Of a DNA stretch of 64,000 nucleotides, positions 57,839 to 64,000 are shown in pieces; position 1 is the first letter of the stretch, and each line of letters begins with the position of its first letter. A program made the translations under genes and the position numbers. The stretch is from positions 6,256,501 through 6,320,500 of the forward strand of contig NZ_CP080525.1 of NCBI RefSeq assembly GCF_024746815.1, read 5' to 3'. Source of the stretch: Mesorhizobium sp. AR07. Lineage in GTDB: Bacteria; Pseudomonadota; Alphaproteobacteria; Rhizobiales; Rhizobiaceae. Below the pieces are notes generated by a model. That model had not been told where the DNA came from. It did not search any database and saw nothing but the letters and a program-made list of their open reading frames with translations.

Positions 57839-58913
57839 TCCTCTCGTTCGGCTGCAGGCGGTTTCGAAGCACTTTCCCGGCGGCATCGTCGGGCTCGATG
57901 CCGTCGATCTCGACATTATCAGCGGCGAGTTTCTCACCCTGCTCGGGCCGTCGGGCTGCGGCAAGACCACCAGCCTGCGCGTCATCGCCGGCTTCGAAAG
58001 CCCATCGAGCGGCAAGGTGCTGCTCGACGGCCGCGATATCACAGCGCTTCGGCCCTACGACCGGCCTGTCAACACCGTGTTCCAGGACTACGCGCTGTTT
58101 CCGCATATGAACGTCACCGAGAATGTCGGCTTCGGCCTGTCCTTGCGAAAATTGTCCGGCGCCGAGCAGGCAAAACGCGTCGGCGAAGCCCTCGATATGG
58201 TCGGTCTTGCCGACAAGCTTGGCGCCCGCGTCTCCGAACTGTCGGGCGGCCAACGCCAGCGCGTAGCACTCGCCCGCGCCATCGTCTGCGAGCCGCGCGT
58301 GCTGCTGCTCGACGAACCGCTGTCGGCGCTCGACGCGCATCTGCGCGAACAGATGCAGGTCGAGCTGAAACGGCTGCAGTCGCGGCTCGGCACCACCTTC
58401 GTCATGGTCACCCACGACCAAACCGAAGCGCTGTCGATCTCCGATCGCATCGTCGTCATGAACAAGGGCCGCATCGAGCAGATCGCGCCGCCGGCGACGC
58501 TTTACGACCGGCCCGCCACCACATTCGTCGCCAGTTTCATCGGCACCATGAACCTGTTGCAGTCACGTTTTATCGGCCGCGATGGCGATCGCTTGCGCTT
58601 CGCCGCTGGCGCCTTGCCGCTGGAAGCAACCTCGGAATCCGGCGAGGCTCCGGCCGAAGGCGCGGTCCGCATTGTCGGGGTGCGCCCGGAAGATCTTCTG
58701 GCGGTGGCGGATGCGGCGCCGGGCACGGCGCCGGCGCGTGTCAACAGCATCGTCTTTCACGGCCGCACCTTGCGCCTGCATGCCGAACTCGGGCAGGGGG
58801 CACCTGTTGTCATCGACGCGCCACGCCAGGCCGGGGGTTTTCAGTTCAGCGTCGGCGATGTGGCGCATATCAGCCTGCGCCGTGGCGCTAACTGCCCTAT
58901 GCTGCCAAGCTAG
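57828..58913 (+). CDS. Spermidine/putrescine-type ABC ATPase, PotA-like
   Basis: 361 aa from ATG 57828, which overlaps the regulator stop. Walker A TLLGPSGCGKTTSLRVIAGF, signature ELSGGQRQRVALARAIVC, Walker B VLLLDEPLSALDAHLREQMQ and H-loop FVMVTHDQTEALSISDRIVV, all intact. C-terminal TOBE domain from ~residue 290. The gene is 34 nt ahead of the aldehyde dehydrogenase gene. With PotB/C/D-like products it forms a full polyamine-type importer. Confidence 0.92.
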   Translation: MAPDPLVRLQAVSKHFPGGIVGLDAVDLDIISGEFLTLLGPSGCGKTTSLRVIAGFESPSSGKVLLDGRDITALRPYDRPVNTVFQDYALFPHMNVTENVGFGLSLRKLSGAEQAKRVGEALDMVGLADKLGARVSELSGGQRQRVALARAIVCEPRVLLLDEPLSALDAHLREQMQVELKRLQSRLGTTFVMVTHDQTEALSISDRIVVMNKGRIEQIAPPATLYDRPATTFVASFIGTMNLLQSRFIGRDGDRLRFAAGALPLEATSESGEAPAEGAVRIVGVRPEDLLAVADAAPGTAPARVNSIVFHGRTLRLHAELGQGAPVVIDAPRQAGGFQFSVGDVAHISLRRGANCPMLPS

Positions 58914-58947
58914 TCTCACCGACAGTCCAAAAACCGGAGCACCGCCC

Positions 58948-60375
58948 ATGAGCAATCATCTGAACTTCTTCATCGACGGCAAGTGGGTGGCACCCGTGGT
59001 GCCGGCGACGCTTGATGTGATCGACCCGTCCACCGAAGAGGCCTACACCAAGATTTCCGTCGGCTCGAAGGCCGATGTCGACAAGGCCGTGGCGGCTGCT
59101 AAGGCGGCCTTCCCGTCCTTCTCGCAGACCAGCAAGGCCGAGCGGCTGAAGCTGCTGAAGCGTATCCTCGAAATCTACAATGAGCGCTACGAGGACATCG
59201 CCCAGGCCGTCAGCCAGGAGATGGGTGCGCCGATCACCTGGGCGCGCGAGGCGCAGGCCTGGGCGGGCAGGGCGCATATGGAAGCCACCATCAAGGCGCT
59301 GGAAGACTACGAGTTCAGCGAGAAGCGTGGCGGCACCATGGTGGTCAAGGAGCCGATCGGCGTCTGCGCGCTGATCACACCCTGGAACTGGCCGCTCAAC
59401 CAGATCGTCTGCAAGGTTGCACCGGCGATCGCTGCCGGCTGCACTGTCGTGCTCAAGCCCTCCGAGATCGCGCCGATCAGCGGCATCGTCTTTTCCGAAG
59501 TGATGCAGGCCGCCGGCACGCCGAAGGGCGTCTACAACATGATCAACGGCACCGGCCCGGATGTCGGCCAGATCATGGCCGGCCATCCCGATGTCGACAT
59601 GGTGTCCTTCACCGGTTCGACCCGCGCCGGCATCATCGTCGCCAAGACGGCGGCCGAGACGGTCAAGCGCGTGGCGCAGGAACTCGGCGGCAAGTCGGCC
59701 AACATCGTGTTGCCGGACGCCGATTTCGAAACGGCGGTGCGCAAGGGTGTCGAGGGCTGCTTCGGCAACAGCGGCCAGTCCTGCGACGCACCGACCCGCA
59801 TGCTGGTGCCGGCTGCCCGCCATGACGAGGCGCTCGCCATCGCCAAGAAGGCGGCTGAAGCGCATAATGTCGGCGATCCGCGCTCGGAGGACACCAAGCT
59901 TGGGCCGGTGGTCTCCAACATCCAGTACGACAAGATCCAGCGGCTGATCGAAGCCGGCATCAAGGAAGGCGCCACGCTGGTCACCGGTGGGCCCGGCCGG
60001 CCCGAACACCTCAACCGCGGTTACTATGTCAGGCCGACCGTGTTCGGCCACGTCACGCCCGGCATGACCATCGAAAAGGAAGAGATCTTCGGCCCGGTGC
60101 TGTCCGTCATTTCCTATAGTGACGACGACGACGCGGTGAAGATCGCCAACGACACGGTTTACGGCCTCGCCGCCTATGTGCAGTCGCAGGACATCGATCA
60201 TGCGCGAAAAGTGGCCGGACAGCTGCGCGCCGGACAGGTCTCGATCAACTATCCGGAATGGGACACGTTCGCACCCTTCGGCGGCTACAAGCAGTCGGGC
60301 AATGGCCGCGAATATGCCGACTGGGCGATCCACGATTTTCTCGAGGTCAAGGGCATCATCGGCTACGGGGCGTAG
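58948..60375 (+). CDS. Aldehyde dehydrogenase family protein
   Basis: 475 aa from ATG 58948 (MSNHLNFFIDGKWVAPVVPA), a typical NAD(P)-dependent ALDH length. Rossmann contact SFTGSTRAGIIVAKTAAETV, catalytic glutamate in AQELGGKSANIVLPDADFE, catalytic cysteine in FGNSGQSCDAPTRM, and EIFGPVLSVISYSDDDD near the C-terminus. In this operon it could oxidise the aldehyde produced by the FAD oxidoreductase (PuuC-like). A longer frame to 58582 is the potA reading and is rejected. Confidence 0.92.
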   Translation: MSNHLNFFIDGKWVAPVVPATLDVIDPSTEEAYTKISVGSKADVDKAVAAAKAAFPSFSQTSKAERLKLLKRILEIYNERYEDIAQAVSQEMGAPITWAREAQAWAGRAHMEATIKALEDYEFSEKRGGTMVVKEPIGVCALITPWNWPLNQIVCKVAPAIAAGCTVVLKPSEIAPISGIVFSEVMQAAGTPKGVYNMINGTGPDVGQIMAGHPDVDMVSFTGSTRAGIIVAKTAAETVKRVAQELGGKSANIVLPDADFETAVRKGVEGCFGNSGQSCDAPTRMLVPAARHDEALAIAKKAAEAHNVGDPRSEDTKLGPVVSNIQYDKIQRLIEAGIKEGATLVTGGPGRPEHLNRGYYVRPTVFGHVTPGMTIEKEEIFGPVLSVISYSDDDDAVKIANDTVYGLAAYVQSQDIDHARKVAGQLRAGQVSINYPEWDTFAPFGGYKQSGNGREYADWAIHDFLEVKGIIGYGA

Positions 60376-60449
60376 GCCTGGGATCAAACAGGGCAATCGC
60401 TTCAACGACGGGTTCCCATCTGTGGCGGAGACCACCAATTGCCGAGGCC

Positions 60450-60630
60450 GGCGCCGCCCCTCATCGCCCTGCCGGGCACTTCTCCCCGTATAGTGACGGG
60501 GAGAAGGGGCCGGCCGCAACTTTGGTGCCCCCCGCCAATGCCGGTGATTGGCGAAATCGGCGATGACAGCACCCTCTCCCCGTCACTATACGGGGAGAGG
60601 ATGCCGGCAGGCAGGTGAGGGGCAGCGCTA
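60450..60630. repeat. Intergenic repeat (family 2, copy 2)
   Basis: Same blocks as 57043-57174: GCGCCGCCCCTCATCGCCC, CTTCTCCCCGTATAGTGACG, CTCTCCCCGTCACTATACGG and GTGAGGGGCAGCGCTAACG, with a longer unrelated middle. Follows the aldehyde dehydrogenase stop in the 381-nt region 60376-60756, which otherwise shows no gene. Confidence 0.75.
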
Positions 60631-60756
60631 ACGCCCCATGAGGTGCGAATTCGACGCCTGAATTGCCCTGCCGTATCAAATCCGCGCTTGACTCAAGCGA
60701 GTGTTCCTGTTTTGTTCTATCTGTAGAGCAAAACAGGAGCGTTTCTTGTCGGGCGT

Positions 60757-61368
60757 ATGCTTATGTATCTGCAAGGCGAATTCGATTTCGGAATCCCGGA
60801 GCCGCCATGGCGGCCTAAACGGCCCGATCGCGTATTCTACGGCTTGTTCTTGCAACCGAAGGACTATTCTCGGTTTGCTGATTGTCAAAACCGGCTATGC
60901 AGCCAATGTGGGATAACCGGCTCCCGTCTGCTTTGTCAGCGTTTTCACGTCAGTCTGCAGCACGTGGGTGACTACAAGAGACTGCGAACGAAAACCATCT
61001 TTGCAGCCGCCCGGTCGGGGCGGCGCATCGCGATGCCGGAGTTCGAGGTTACCTTTCGTCATTTCAGGAGCTTTCCCGGCCGCCCGGCGACAAGGGGCAG
61101 CCCGGCCAAGCATCCTTTCGTGCTTCTCGCCGAGGACGGACCGGTTTGTGAATTGAGCACGAAGATCGGTGCTGAAATGTTGCGCGAAGGCCTCAAAGCA
61201 TCCGACGGTTTCGTTCCACATTTGACGTTAGCCTATGACCAAAAACTTGTCCCGCAACAGCCGATCGACCCAATCAGCTTTGTTGCACGGGAGTTCATTC
61301 TTGTGCACAGCCTGCGCGGGCTGAAGAAATACGTTTTCCCGGAATGTTGGCCGCTGAGCGCGATGTGA
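60757..61368 (+). CDS. 2H phosphoesterase / 2'-5' RNA ligase-like protein
   Basis: 203 aa. Two H-x-(S/T)-x motifs of the 2H superfamily are present: FHVSLQHVG (residues ~63-71) and FVPHLTLAYD (~152-161), the usual spacing. These form the paired histidine active site of LigT/ThpR-like 2'-5' RNA ligases and cyclic phosphodiesterases. The start is uncertain: ATG 60757 or 60763, with AGGAG at 60735-60739 rather far upstream. It stands alone between a repeat and the SnoaL-like gene. Confidence 0.8.
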   Translation: MLMYLQGEFDFGIPEPPWRPKRPDRVFYGLFLQPKDYSRFADCQNRLCSQCGITGSRLLCQRFHVSLQHVGDYKRLRTKTIFAAARSGRRIAMPEFEVTFRHFRSFPGRPATRGSPAKHPFVLLAEDGPVCELSTKIGAEMLREGLKASDGFVPHLTLAYDQKLVPQQPIDPISFVAREFILVHSLRGLKKYVFPECWPLSAM

Positions 61369-61487
61369 TGCGCCGATCTGTCTCCTCACATCGTCCTGAC
61401 ATGGATTGTCACCTATCGAGCGCCCCGACGATGGCAGGCCGGGCGGCTGTTCCCTATTTGCACTATGTCTGAACAGGAGGAACACAT

Positions 61488-61841
61488 ATGACCATCGCGG
61501 AAATTGCCAAGGATTTCACCGAACTCCTCAAGCAGGGCGACCACGAACGTGCTGCTGGGAAATACAATGCCGACGATATCGTCAGCTATGAAGCCATGGA
61601 CGGGCCGATGGCCATCGCCCGCGGCAAGGATGCCCTCAAGCAGAAGGGCCAGTGGTGGCAGGAGAACCACGAGGTCCATGGCGGCTCGGTCGAAGGCCCC
61701 TATCTCAACGGCGACCAGTTCGCGGTGCGCTTCAAGTTTGACATAACGCCCAAGGCCACCGGAGAGCGTGTCACCATGGATGAGGTCGGCTTGTACACGG
61801 TCAAGAACGGCAAGATCACCGAAGAGCGCTTCTACTATTGA
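61488..61841 (+). CDS. SnoaL-like / NTF2-fold protein
   Basis: 117 aa. Single NTF2-like cone domain: TIAEIAKDFTELLKQGDHER, helix, then YNADDIVSYEAMDGPMAIAR, KGQWWQENHEVHGGSVEGPY and DEVGLYTVKNGKITEERFYY. The last pattern (VGLYTVKNGKI.EERFY) is typical of SnoaL-like polyketide-cyclase/isomerase relatives of unknown role. AGGAGGA ribosome site lies 6-9 nt upstream. Monocistronic; a convergent hairpin at 61897 ends it. Confidence 0.85.
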   Translation: MTIAEIAKDFTELLKQGDHERAAGKYNADDIVSYEAMDGPMAIARGKDALKQKGQWWQENHEVHGGSVEGPYLNGDQFAVRFKFDITPKATGERVTMDEVGLYTVKNGKITEERFYY

Positions 61842-61896
61842 GGCCGGACATACCGCCGGCTTCCGAGAGCTTGCTCTCGTCGCTGCAGGGTTGAAA

Positions 61897-61931
61897 GCAT
61901 GGCGGCCGGGACGATGCCCTGGCCGCCATGC
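61897..61931. terminator. Bidirectional hairpin between SnoaL-like and AHSA1 genes
   Basis: GCATGGCGGCC (61897-61907) and GGCCGCCATGC (61921-61931) form an 11-bp perfect stem. Located between two convergent genes, it fits a shared terminator, though without a clear T-run. Confidence 0.55.
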
Positions 61932-61938
61932 GAGAGGC

Positions 61939-62418
61939 TCAAATCGTCTTCACGAACTGCGCGAGCTGATCGAGCACCGTGCCCCAGCCGTCGAAGAAGC
62001 CCATCTCTTCATGGTTCTTGCGGGTCGCCTCGTCGCGGTGGATGGCGGTGGCGGTGTAGCGGGTTCCTTTGCCGTCCGGCAGGAAGGAAATGACCGCGGT
62101 TATGAACGGCTCCCCCGACGGCCGATAGCCCGGCAGCAGCGCGTCCGTCCACACCAGCCGCTCGTTCGGCACGATTTCGAGATAGCAGCAATGGCGGTCG
62201 TTGACCTCGTTGCCGTCGGGCGACTGCATGCGGGTCCGGAACAGCCCGCCGGGCTTGAGATCGATCTCGCAGTCGGTGATGAGCCATGGCTTCGGCGTGA
62301 ACCACTGCTGGACATGCTCCGGCGTCGTCCAGGCCCTCCACAGCAACTCGCGCGGCGCATCGACGACACGCTCCAGCACGAGGTCCAGCCTGGGGTCCGG
62401 CTTGAAGGGATAGCTCAT
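61939..62418 (-). CDS. SRPBCC / AHSA1-domain protein
   Basis: 159 aa from ATG 62418 (MSYPFKPDPRLDLVLERVVD). AHSA1/START-like fold: VDAPRELLWRAWTTPEHVQQ, WFTPKPWLITDCEIDLKPGG, and HEEMGFFDGWGTVLDQLAQF near the C-terminus. These proteins commonly pair with ArsR regulators. ATG overlaps the ArsR stop by 4 nt (ATGA). Function unknown; stress or ligand binding is often assumed. Confidence 0.9.
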   Translation of the reverse strand: MSYPFKPDPRLDLVLERVVDAPRELLWRAWTTPEHVQQWFTPKPWLITDCEIDLKPGGLFRTRMQSPDGNEVNDRHCCYLEIVPNERLVWTDALLPGYRPSGEPFITAVISFLPDGKGTRYTATAIHRDEATRKNHEEMGFFDGWGTVLDQLAQFVKTI

Positions 62419-62765
62419 TTTTCTTGCTCCTTGAGGGTCATCACATAGGCGTCGAACTGGTCGAGGCGGCGCTCCCACAATGTGCGCTGTTGGGCCAGCC
62501 AGTTTTCGGCAAGCTTCAGCGGCTCGGGCGCCAGTTGGTAGGTTCGGACCCGGCCGGTCTTTTGCGAATGCACCAGCCCGCAGCCTTCAAGAACCTTGAG
62601 ATGCTCGATGAAAGAGGGCAGGGCCATGTCGAAGGGATGCGCAAGTTCACTGACCGAGGCGGGACTGAGGTTCAGCCGTTCGACCACGCGTCGCCGCGTC
62701 GGGTCCGACAGGGCGCGAAAGATGCCGTCGATCGGTGGAGGGCTCGCGGTCTGGAGACTTGTCAT
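62415..62765 (-). CDS. ArsR-family regulator
   Basis: 116 aa from ATG 62765 (MTSLQTASPPPIDGIFRALS). Winged HTH: DPTRRRVVERLNLSPASVSE, LAHPFDMALPSFIEHLKVLE, GCGLVHSQKTGRVRTYQLAP. Lacks the ELCVCDL metal site of classic arsenic sensors, so it belongs to the non-metal group that controls AHSA1 partners. A 26-bp near-perfect inverted repeat lies 35 nt upstream. Translationally coupled to the AHSA1 gene. Confidence 0.9.
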   Translation of the reverse strand: MTSLQTASPPPIDGIFRALSDPTRRRVVERLNLSPASVSELAHPFDMALPSFIEHLKVLEGCGLVHSQKTGRVRTYQLAPEPLKLAENWLAQQRTLWERRLDQFDAYVMTLKEQEK

Positions 62766-62799
62766 TGGTCGATCCTGGGTGCCGTCAAACCGGCTCGAA

Positions 62800-62825
62800 A
62801 ACACTTAGGAAAATTCCTTAGTGTT
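62800..62825. promoter_or_regulatory. ArsR operator
   Basis: Inverted repeat with arms AACACT-T-AGGAA and TTCCT-T-AGTGTT separated by AA: 11 of 13 base pairs match. It is 35 nt upstream of the ArsR start and about 100 nt upstream of the divergent ArsC-like gene, so it could affect both. Confidence 0.65.
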
Positions 62826-62925
62826 GGCAAGCCAAAAATCACCGGGACGCTGGCGAGGCCGCTGGCAAAGCGCACCGAGCGTCCTTAATCTGCGGGTTAG
62901 ATTCGAAGTCCGAAGGGCAAGCGTT

Positions 62926-63279
62926 TTGACCATTACGATGTACGGCATCACCACCTGCGACACGATCAAGAAGGCGCGCGTCTGGCTGGAGGGCCATGAT
63001 GCAGTCTATCGGTTTCACGACTACAGGGCCGAGGGTCTGGACGCCAAGCGGCTGGATGGCTGGGTCGGCAAGGTTGGCTGGGAAATCCTGCTCAACAAGG
63101 CGAGCACGACGTTCCGTGAACTGGCTGACAAGGACAAGCTGGGGCTCGATGAGAAGAAGGCCAAGGCGCTGATGCTGGCCAAGCCGACGATGATCAAGCG
63201 GCCGGTGCTGGAAGTTGGCGACAGGATTCTCGTCGGCTTCAAGCCGGATGTTTATGAGGAGGCGGTAGGCGGGAAGTAA
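62926..63279 (+). CDS. ArsC/Spx-family protein (YffB-like)
   Basis: 117 aa from TTG 62926, with AAGGG 8 nt before it; an ATG at 62938 would trim four residues (TITM). Thioredoxin-like ArsC fold with TMYGITTCDTIKKARVWLEG (one Cys near residue 12) and KPTMIKRPVLEVGDRILVGF. YffB-like proteins have this single active cysteine and may be glutathione-dependent reductases, not true arsenate reductases. Stands next to the ArsR pair but on the other strand. Confidence 0.87.
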   Translation: MTITMYGITTCDTIKKARVWLEGHDAVYRFHDYRAEGLDAKRLDGWVGKVGWEILLNKASTTFRELADKDKLGLDEKKAKALMLAKPTMIKRPVLEVGDRILVGFKPDVYEEAVGGK

Positions 63280-63308
63280 AGCCGAACTCGCCCCCGCCGC
63301 GATCCTTC

Positions 63309-63468
63309 GCGCCCCCCTCTGTCCTGCCGGACATCTCCCCCTCAAGGGGGGAGATTGGCAGCGTCATTGTCGTCGCCTGTTTGTAACGTTGGCGATTGGC
63401 GAAAGCGGCGGCGAAGTCCGATCTCCCCCCTCGAGGGGGAGATGGCCGGCAGGCCAGAGGGGGGCGCT
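63309..63468. repeat. Long inverted-repeat element (family 1, copy 2)
   Basis: Left end CGCGCCCCCCTCTGTCCTGC with CGGACATCTCCCCCTCAAGG; right end CCCCCCTCGAGGGGGAGATG with GGCCGGCAGGCCAGAGGGGG. The halves are inverted copies, and both match the element at 17044-17232. It separates the ArsC-like and DUF488 genes, which converge. Confidence 0.75.
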
Positions 63469-63498
63469 GTCCCGCCTGCCTGCGAAAATCCGAAGCTC

Positions 63499-63852
63499 TC
63501 AACCCCCGCGCAAATAAGCCGCCAGCGCCACCGCATTGTTGTGCGCTTCATCATGAGCGCCGTAGAGCAGCGTCACGTGACCTTCGCTAAGCAGGCTGCG
63601 CAATTGCCCGACTGCCTCTTCGTTCCCGTCCAGTTCGGCGCGATATCGCTTCTGAAACTCCGCCCAGCGCGCCGGCTCATGGCCGAACCACCCGCGCAAC
63701 TCATCGCTCGGCGCTATCTCCTTCAGCCACAGCGCCAGCGCGGCCTCTTGCTTGCGGACCCCGCGTGGCCAGATCCGATCGACCAGAACCCTTTGCCCGT
63801 CACCAGGCGCCGGTGCCTCGTAAATCCGCTTGACCACCAGGTCGAAGGCCAT
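63499..63852 (-). CDS. DUF488-family protein
   Basis: 117 aa from ATG 63852 (MAFDLVVKRIYEAPAPGDGQ). DUF488 signatures: VKRIYEAP, RVLVDRIWPRGVRKQEAAL and LLYGAHDEAHNNAVAL. Function unknown in most bacteria; some relatives bind RNA or act in stress responses. The upstream part of the open frame (63853-63936) has no conserved features. It is 22 nt downstream of the aminopeptidase gene. Confidence 0.88.
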   Translation of the reverse strand: MAFDLVVKRIYEAPAPGDGQRVLVDRIWPRGVRKQEAALALWLKEIAPSDELRGWFGHEPARWAEFQKRYRAELDGNEEAVGQLRSLLSEGHVTLLYGAHDEAHNNAVALAAYLRGG

Positions 63853-63874
63853 CGGACCCGCCCCAAACGTGCTG

Positions 63875-64000
63875 TCAGGCCCACTCGCCCTTGCGCATGA
63901 CAGGCACGCGGGCGCCGTCCTTGTGGACGCCGTCAATGTCGATCTTGTCCGAGCCGATCATCCAATCGATGTGGATGAAACTCTTGTTGCCGCCTCGTGC
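63875..64000 (-). CDS. Aminopeptidase, M29 family, C-terminal end (partial)
   Basis: Only the last 41 codons are inside the window. They read NKSFIHIDWMIGSDKIDIDG, VHKDGARVPVMRKGEWA, then stop (63875-63877). The H-I-D-W-M-I-G-S-D segment with I-D-G-V is the metal-binding C-terminus of thermophilic metalloaminopeptidases (AmpS/PepS, M29). The stop lies 22 nt before the DUF488 start. Confidence 0.8.
   Translation of the reverse strand, partial: ARGGNKSFIHIDWMIGSDKIDIDGVHKDGARVPVMRKGEWA

Noticed and set aside
1..64000. tRNA, rRNA, CRISPR, prophage or transposase
   Set aside because: Scanned by eye on both strands; no cloverleaf-like CCA-ended segments, regular spacer arrays, or integrase/transposase reading frames were noticed. 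A tRNAscan or Rfam search would be needed to exclude small RNAs fully.

Overview
The window looks like chromosomal DNA of a Rhizobiales alphaproteobacterium, most likely Mesorhizobium or a close Phyllobacteriaceae relative. Reasons: high GC, dense operons of ABC transporters with LysR, GntR, LacI and XRE-cupin regulators, rhizobial palindromic intergenic repeats, and an alpha-r14-type small RNA. Genus assignment is inference. No rRNA, tRNA, CRISPR array, prophage or insertion sequence was seen.

Region 1 (1-23820) is a methylated-amine catabolic island. On the minus strand, three small membrane proteins, an APC permease and two hypothetical proteins lead into mgsABC, gmaS and mgdABCD (the N-methylglutamate pathway for monomethylamine; mgdD runs off the left edge). 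On the plus strand lie dmmDABC (dimethylamine monooxygenase) and tmm (trimethylamine monooxygenase), with an XRE-cupin regulator between them. tmoXVW (TMAO ABC importer) converges on tmm. Together they cover TMA to TMAO, DMA to MMA, and MMA to ammonium plus one-carbon units. The TMAO demethylase step (Tdm) is not encoded here. A 21-bp near-palindromic motif recurs in front of dmmD/permease, tmm and mgsA and may be the regulon operator.

Region 2 (24325-38713) holds a peptide/opine-type ABC system: a dual-NBD ATPase, two permeases and two paralogous Tat-exported binding proteins. With it are a tandem DUF427 protein, two enolase-superfamily enzymes, and LysR and GntR regulators. A 2-oxoglutarate/Fe(II) oxygenase with a divergent LysR follows. 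Region 3 (38735-44395) is a two-gene RND efflux pump with a small coupled gene, a TetR regulator with a double operator, and an anti-Shine-Dalgarno sRNA. Region 4 (44510-52593) is a LacI-linked sugar ABC locus with an FAH-family enzyme; one fused ATPase gene is frameshifted. Region 5 (52769-60375) is a polyamine-type (Pot/Puu-like) locus: a frameshifted FAD oxidoreductase, PotBCD/A-like transporter, XRE-cupin regulator and aldehyde dehydrogenase. Region 6 (60757-64000) holds ordinary small genes: a 2H phosphoesterase, a SnoaL-like protein, an ArsR/AHSA1 pair, an ArsC/Spx-like protein, DUF488, and the end of an M29 aminopeptidase.

Two repeat families (17044-17232 with 63309-63468; 57043-57174 with 60450-60630) and three other palindromic elements sit between genes, one of them inside the mgd operon.
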